A DNA stretch of 8,614 bases from Bacteroidota bacterium (GTDB lineage: Bacteria > Bacteroidota > Bacteroidia > J057). A model generated the notes under the pieces. That model was not told where the DNA came from. It made no database searches and saw only the letters and a program-made list of their open reading frames with translations. Positions within the stretch are counted from its first letter, which is position 1. The number at the start of each line of letters is the position of its first letter. Position numbers and translations under genes: made by a program. Positions 5,782 to 8,614 of this stretch are shown piece by piece. The DNA is taken from assembly GCA_963169475.1 (NCBI GenBank), contig CAUJFT010000142.1, positions 1-8,614 of the forward strand. The letters are read 5' to 3'.

Positions 5782-6213
5782 ATGAAAAAATTAATGTTAT
5801 TGACCGGTTTTTTAGTGTTTTCATCGTTTGCGATGTACGCTCAATTAATTTTGAAAGAGGTAGGAGCAGATGCCGCCTTACCAAGGGTTGTAAAAGAATA
5901 TTCTCGGGCATCTTTCCTTTCGCTCTCACCCGATGACCAATTAAGAGAAGAGCATTATATCATTAAAGACCTCGTAAACCTCTATGAGGTTCCTGCTGTG
6001 AGAGAGGATAAGTTTTATCTTAAACCTTCGGAGTTTTATGGGTTTCCAAAGGAGCGAAAACTGCATATTCTCCGTAATCCGGAGCTATATTTAGTTATTC
6101 CTGACTCGGAATCTCTACCACAAATTGTTATAAAGGAGGCTTTGTTTAGGGAGCTTACCCCGGAAAAACAAGCCAATATCTTAAATGATAAAGCCTACAA
6201 GATTGAAAAATAA
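5782..6213 (+). CDS. Small exported protein of unknown function, upstream of the adhesin
   Basis: I do not recognise the family. The 143-residue product has a clear Sec signal peptide: MKK, a hydrophobic core (LMLLTGFLVFSSFAM) and a likely cleavage after MYA at residue 20. The mature part of about 123 residues has no cysteine, is charged and mostly helical in character at both ends, and contains repeated aromatic and proline residues in the middle (FYLKPSEFYGFPKERK). It begins behind a good Bacteroidota promoter and ends 32 bases before the giant secreted protein, with no terminator between, so the two genes are probably one transcript. A role as a partner, chaperone or anchor of the large protein is an inference from position only. 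No Shine-Dalgarno sequence precedes the ATG. Confidence 0.75.
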   Translation: MKKLMLLTGFLVFSSFAMYAQLILKEVGADAALPRVVKEYSRASFLSLSPDDQLREEHYIIKDLVNLYEVPAVREDKFYLKPSEFYGFPKERKLHILRNPELYLVIPDSESLPQIVIKEALFRELTPEKQANILNDKAYKIEK

Positions 6214-6245
6214 TGATACTTATCACCTTAATAAAAAAGTAAAAT

Positions 6246-8614
6246 ATGAAAAGAAATATATACTTATTCTTAGTTTTGGGTACCTTTATAGGGTTTTTTA
6301 ACCCATTACAAGCGCAACCGGGTGTGTGTAATGCTGGAGGTTGTGCAGGAGGAACGTTGTGGGGGGCAGCCCAAACAACGGTAAGCCCAACGTTTGTACC
6401 CTCTGTAGGGGCAACGTTTGGAGGGGAGTATAATTTATATAATGTAACCGCCGGAATGCAGTATGAGTGGTCATTGTGTGCAGCGGACGGAGCAACTAAC
6501 CCTACGGGAGATGCACAATTGACCTTGATTGATAATACAACATTAGCTAATATATGTTATGCAGATGACGTATGTGGGCTTTCTCCTAAAATTTTATGGA
6601 CCGCTACTTTCACGGGACAAGTTCGGGTACGAATTACCCAGTTTTCATGCGTTACTAATAGTAATGCGCATACAGTGGTTTGGCGTTGTGCTGCTTGCAA
6701 TGCTGTTCCGCCCGGAGAGACCCAAGCTACTGCCATCAATGCAGGAACCTTGATTTGTGGAAATCCTTATTCTAACACCCAAAATCTTGCATCTTTTCAA
6801 AACGACTATAATGGGCAGCCTTCTCCCGATGTATTTTACTCATTTCAGCTCTTTGCCTCTGCTACGGTAGCCATTTCTACTTGTGGCTCTGGTTTTGATA
6901 CCTATCTTTATTTATTAGACAATGTGGGAACGGTCATTGCCTCTAATGATAATAATGGTCCGGCTTGTGTTGGAAATGAGGCTTCTATAGAACAGACACT
7001 AGCCCCCGGGACCTACTATGTGGTTTCAGAGGGAGCAGCTAGTAATGTTGGTACTGTAACTACTGCTATTTTAGCTTTGGGTCCGGCTCCAACTGTTTCG
7101 GGTAATACTAATATCTGCCAAGGAGATGCCACTACCCTAACAGCCAATAGCCCAGGTGCTACGGGCTATACTTGGTATGATGCTTTGTCAGGAGGAAATA
7201 CCTTAGCTACTACGGCTTCGCTTACGGTTTCTCCTCCTGCTTCTACGACCTATTATGTCGGAGCTAATACAACGGGCGGCGGAGGTCCCGGTCCTCAAAC
7301 CATGATTCCTATACCGGGGCAGTCTTCTACGTTTAGTAACTGGGTAAGGGGATATTATTTCACGGCTCCTACTACAATATACCTTACTGCAATTCAAGCA
7401 CCCACTACTGCAAGTACGGGGAATCAAAACCTTGCTATCCTTCGATTTACTGCGGGCGCGCCTCCTACGTGGCCCGCTACTACTAATAGTTTTAACGTAC
7501 TTTATATTACGCAGAATAACCCCACACCCGGACTTATTACACTTCCTACTCCTATACAAGTGAATCCCGGAGAGGTGATTGGAGTATTAGGAAATAGAAA
7601 TGACATTAGCTCTTATGGATTACCCAATCCTTATCCAAGTACGGTTGCAGGTTTTCCGGTTAATCTTACCCGTTGTGGAATGCAGTTTCCTTTAAGTTCT
7701 ACCGCTCCTCAAGATATATGGACAGAAGTAACGGCGGGCACCTACCTTTGTCGAGTTGAGTTGTACTATACGACTTCTTTGGGGGGGGGACCTTGCCCTT
7801 CCGGAATTACTGCCGTACCCGTAACGGTGAATCCTAACCCTACGTTAAGCCTTGTACAAGATAGTGTGAATTGTGCAAATGGTAATGACGGAGGAATTAC
7901 GGCAACCGCAAGTAATGGTACTCCTGCCTACCAGTATTCTCTTAATGGGGGGGCTTTTCAAGGAACTGGCTTATTTACAGGGCTTGCTCCTTCTCCTAGT
8001 TATACAGTAACGGTGAATGACGTGAATAATTGCGATGCAACTGCAACAATTGCCGTGCTTGCCCCCCTTCCTTTAGATACCGCCGCCTATTCAGAAACGT
8101 GTAGTATAAATGGAATGGATTATACGGTTACTTTCCAAGTATCAGGCGGAACGGCTCCCTATAATGTAACAGGGGTAACGGGAGCTTTTGTTGGAAATAC
8201 CTTTACTTCTAATCCTATTCCTACAGGAACACCCCCTACAATACTTGTTTCTGATGCCAATAATTGTCCCCCAATATCCATCATTCCTGCGGGGAATTGC
8301 GTGCCGGCGGGTCCTTGTAATATTACCAATGGGTGTTTTCTTGCCAATCAGTTGATAGATGGTGATTTTGAGAACTTTGACCCATCTAATCCGTTTGGGA
8401 GTTTCAGTAGTACCTACGATTATTATGATTGTGATGCTGGAAATAGTCCTTGTATTAATGGCTCAACCGGTCAAAATATCCTTTGCCAATATGATTTTGC
8501 CGTAGAAACGGGAACTCCTGCTTGTAATAATACATGGTCTGCCAATGTTACTGACCACACTACAGGAAGTGGAAATCTTATGCTTGTAGATTTTCCGGTA
8601 GGAATTAGTGCTCA
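6246..8614 (+). CDS. Large secreted modular adhesin-like protein, 3' end missing
   Basis: The frame starts at ATG 6246 and stays open to the window edge, 789 codons plus two bases. Residues 1-23 are a Sec signal peptide (cleavage likely after LQA). Modules in order: a cysteine-rich beta domain (about 25-148, with a DDVCG turn and ending WRC); a PPC-like beta-sandwich (about 161-278, with FDTYLYLLD and GTYYVV); an Ig_7-like domain starting PTVSGNTNICQGDATTL (about 280-341) and resumed at 515-530 (CPSGITAVPVTVNP); between these an inserted domain (about 351-510); a SprB repeat (about 532-607, with NGNDGGITATASNGTPAYQYSLNGG); a degenerate second SprB-like unit (about 608-685); and a domain opening LIDGDFENFDPSNPFG (from about 703). 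There are 26 cysteines. Such proteins are usually exported by the type IX system with a C-terminal sorting domain, which would lie outside the window. It probably acts at the cell surface in adhesion or gliding; no ligand can be named. Confidence 0.85.
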   Translation, partial: MKRNIYLFLVLGTFIGFFNPLQAQPGVCNAGGCAGGTLWGAAQTTVSPTFVPSVGATFGGEYNLYNVTAGMQYEWSLCAADGATNPTGDAQLTLIDNTTLANICYADDVCGLSPKILWTATFTGQVRVRITQFSCVTNSNAHTVVWRCAACNAVPPGETQATAINAGTLICGNPYSNTQNLASFQNDYNGQPSPDVFYSFQLFASATVAISTCGSGFDTYLYLLDNVGTVIASNDNNGPACVGNEASIEQTLAPGTYYVVSEGAASNVGTVTTAILALGPAPTVSGNTNICQGDATTLTANSPGATGYTWYDALSGGNTLATTASLTVSPPASTTYYVGANTTGGGGPGPQTMIPIPGQSSTFSNWVRGYYFTAPTTIYLTAIQAPTTASTGNQNLAILRFTAGAPPTWPATTNSFNVLYITQNNPTPGLITLPTPIQVNPGEVIGVLGNRNDISSYGLPNPYPSTVAGFPVNLTRCGMQFPLSSTAPQDIWTEVTAGTYLCRVELYYTTSLGGGPCPSGITAVPVTVNPNPTLSLVQDSVNCANGNDGGITATASNGTPAYQYSLNGGAFQGTGLFTGLAPSPSYTVTVNDVNNCDATATIAVLAPLPLDTAAYSETCSINGMDYTVTFQVSGGTAPYNVTGVTGAFVGNTFTSNPIPTGTPPTILVSDANNCPPISIIPAGNCVPAGPCNITNGCFLANQLIDGDFENFDPSNPFGSFSSTYDYYDCDAGNSPCINGSTGQNILCQYDFAVETGTPACNNTWSANVTDHTTGSGNLMLVDFPVGISA
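7781..7789 (+). repeat. Run of nine G inside the adhesin gene
   Basis: Nine consecutive G at 7781-7789 encode the Gly-rich linker Leu-Gly-Gly-Gly before Cys517. Losing one G would bring a TAA at 7822-7824 into frame; gaining one would bring a TAA at 7835-7837 into frame. Runs of six G (6361-6366) and seven G (7947-7953) occur in the same gene. Confidence 0.9.

Noticed and set aside
7203..7559. Minus-strand arginine- and serine-rich 118-residue frame
   Set aside because: It is antisense to the adhesin gene; its Arg/Ser-rich composition comes from the Thr/Gly/Ala codons on the coding strand.

Overview
The window looks like chromosomal DNA of a member of the Bacteroidota. It is AT-rich. None of the real genes has a Shine-Dalgarno sequence; their start codons follow A-rich or T-rich leaders. 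The promoter candidates fit the Bacteroidota pattern TTTG-N19-21-TAnnTTTG. The ATP synthase epsilon subunit is the short form without the helical C-terminal domain. The right end codes for a large cysteine-rich surface protein with PPC-like, Ig_7-like and SprB-like modules, typical of gliding or type IX-secreting Bacteroidota. The exact genus cannot be told from this sequence.

Left part (1-3900), housekeeping, all on the + strand: the last 24 codons of a gene that may be coaE; atpD (F1 beta); atpC (F1 epsilon, short form); and guaA (GMP synthase). A strong hairpin separates atpD from atpC. A classical terminator follows atpC, and guaA appears to have its own promoter. Having atpD-atpC apart from the other F1Fo genes is usual for this phylum.

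Middle (3900-5780), accessory: two minus-strand genes, an unrecognised 188-residue exported protein (4026-4592) and a DUF1569/DinB-like protein (start chosen at 5434, end 4976). The first converges on guaA across a T-loop hairpin. A possible frameshifted coding remnant lies at about 3909-4010 on the minus strand. The 383-base gap at 4593-4975 has no gene but holds at least four inverted repeats. The 299-base gap at 5483-5781 is a divergent promoter region.

Right part (5782-8614): a small exported protein of unknown function sits 32 bases upstream of a very large secreted modular protein, probably in one operon behind a good promoter (5707-5738). The large gene stays open to the window edge (789 codons seen, 3' end missing). 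It contains a 9-G run in which gain or loss of one base gives an early stop, and an extra domain of about 160 residues placed inside an Ig_7-like fold. No CRISPR array, tRNA, rRNA, insertion sequence or clearly new defence or mobile system was seen. The best leads are the possible phase-variable adhesin and its small partner gene.
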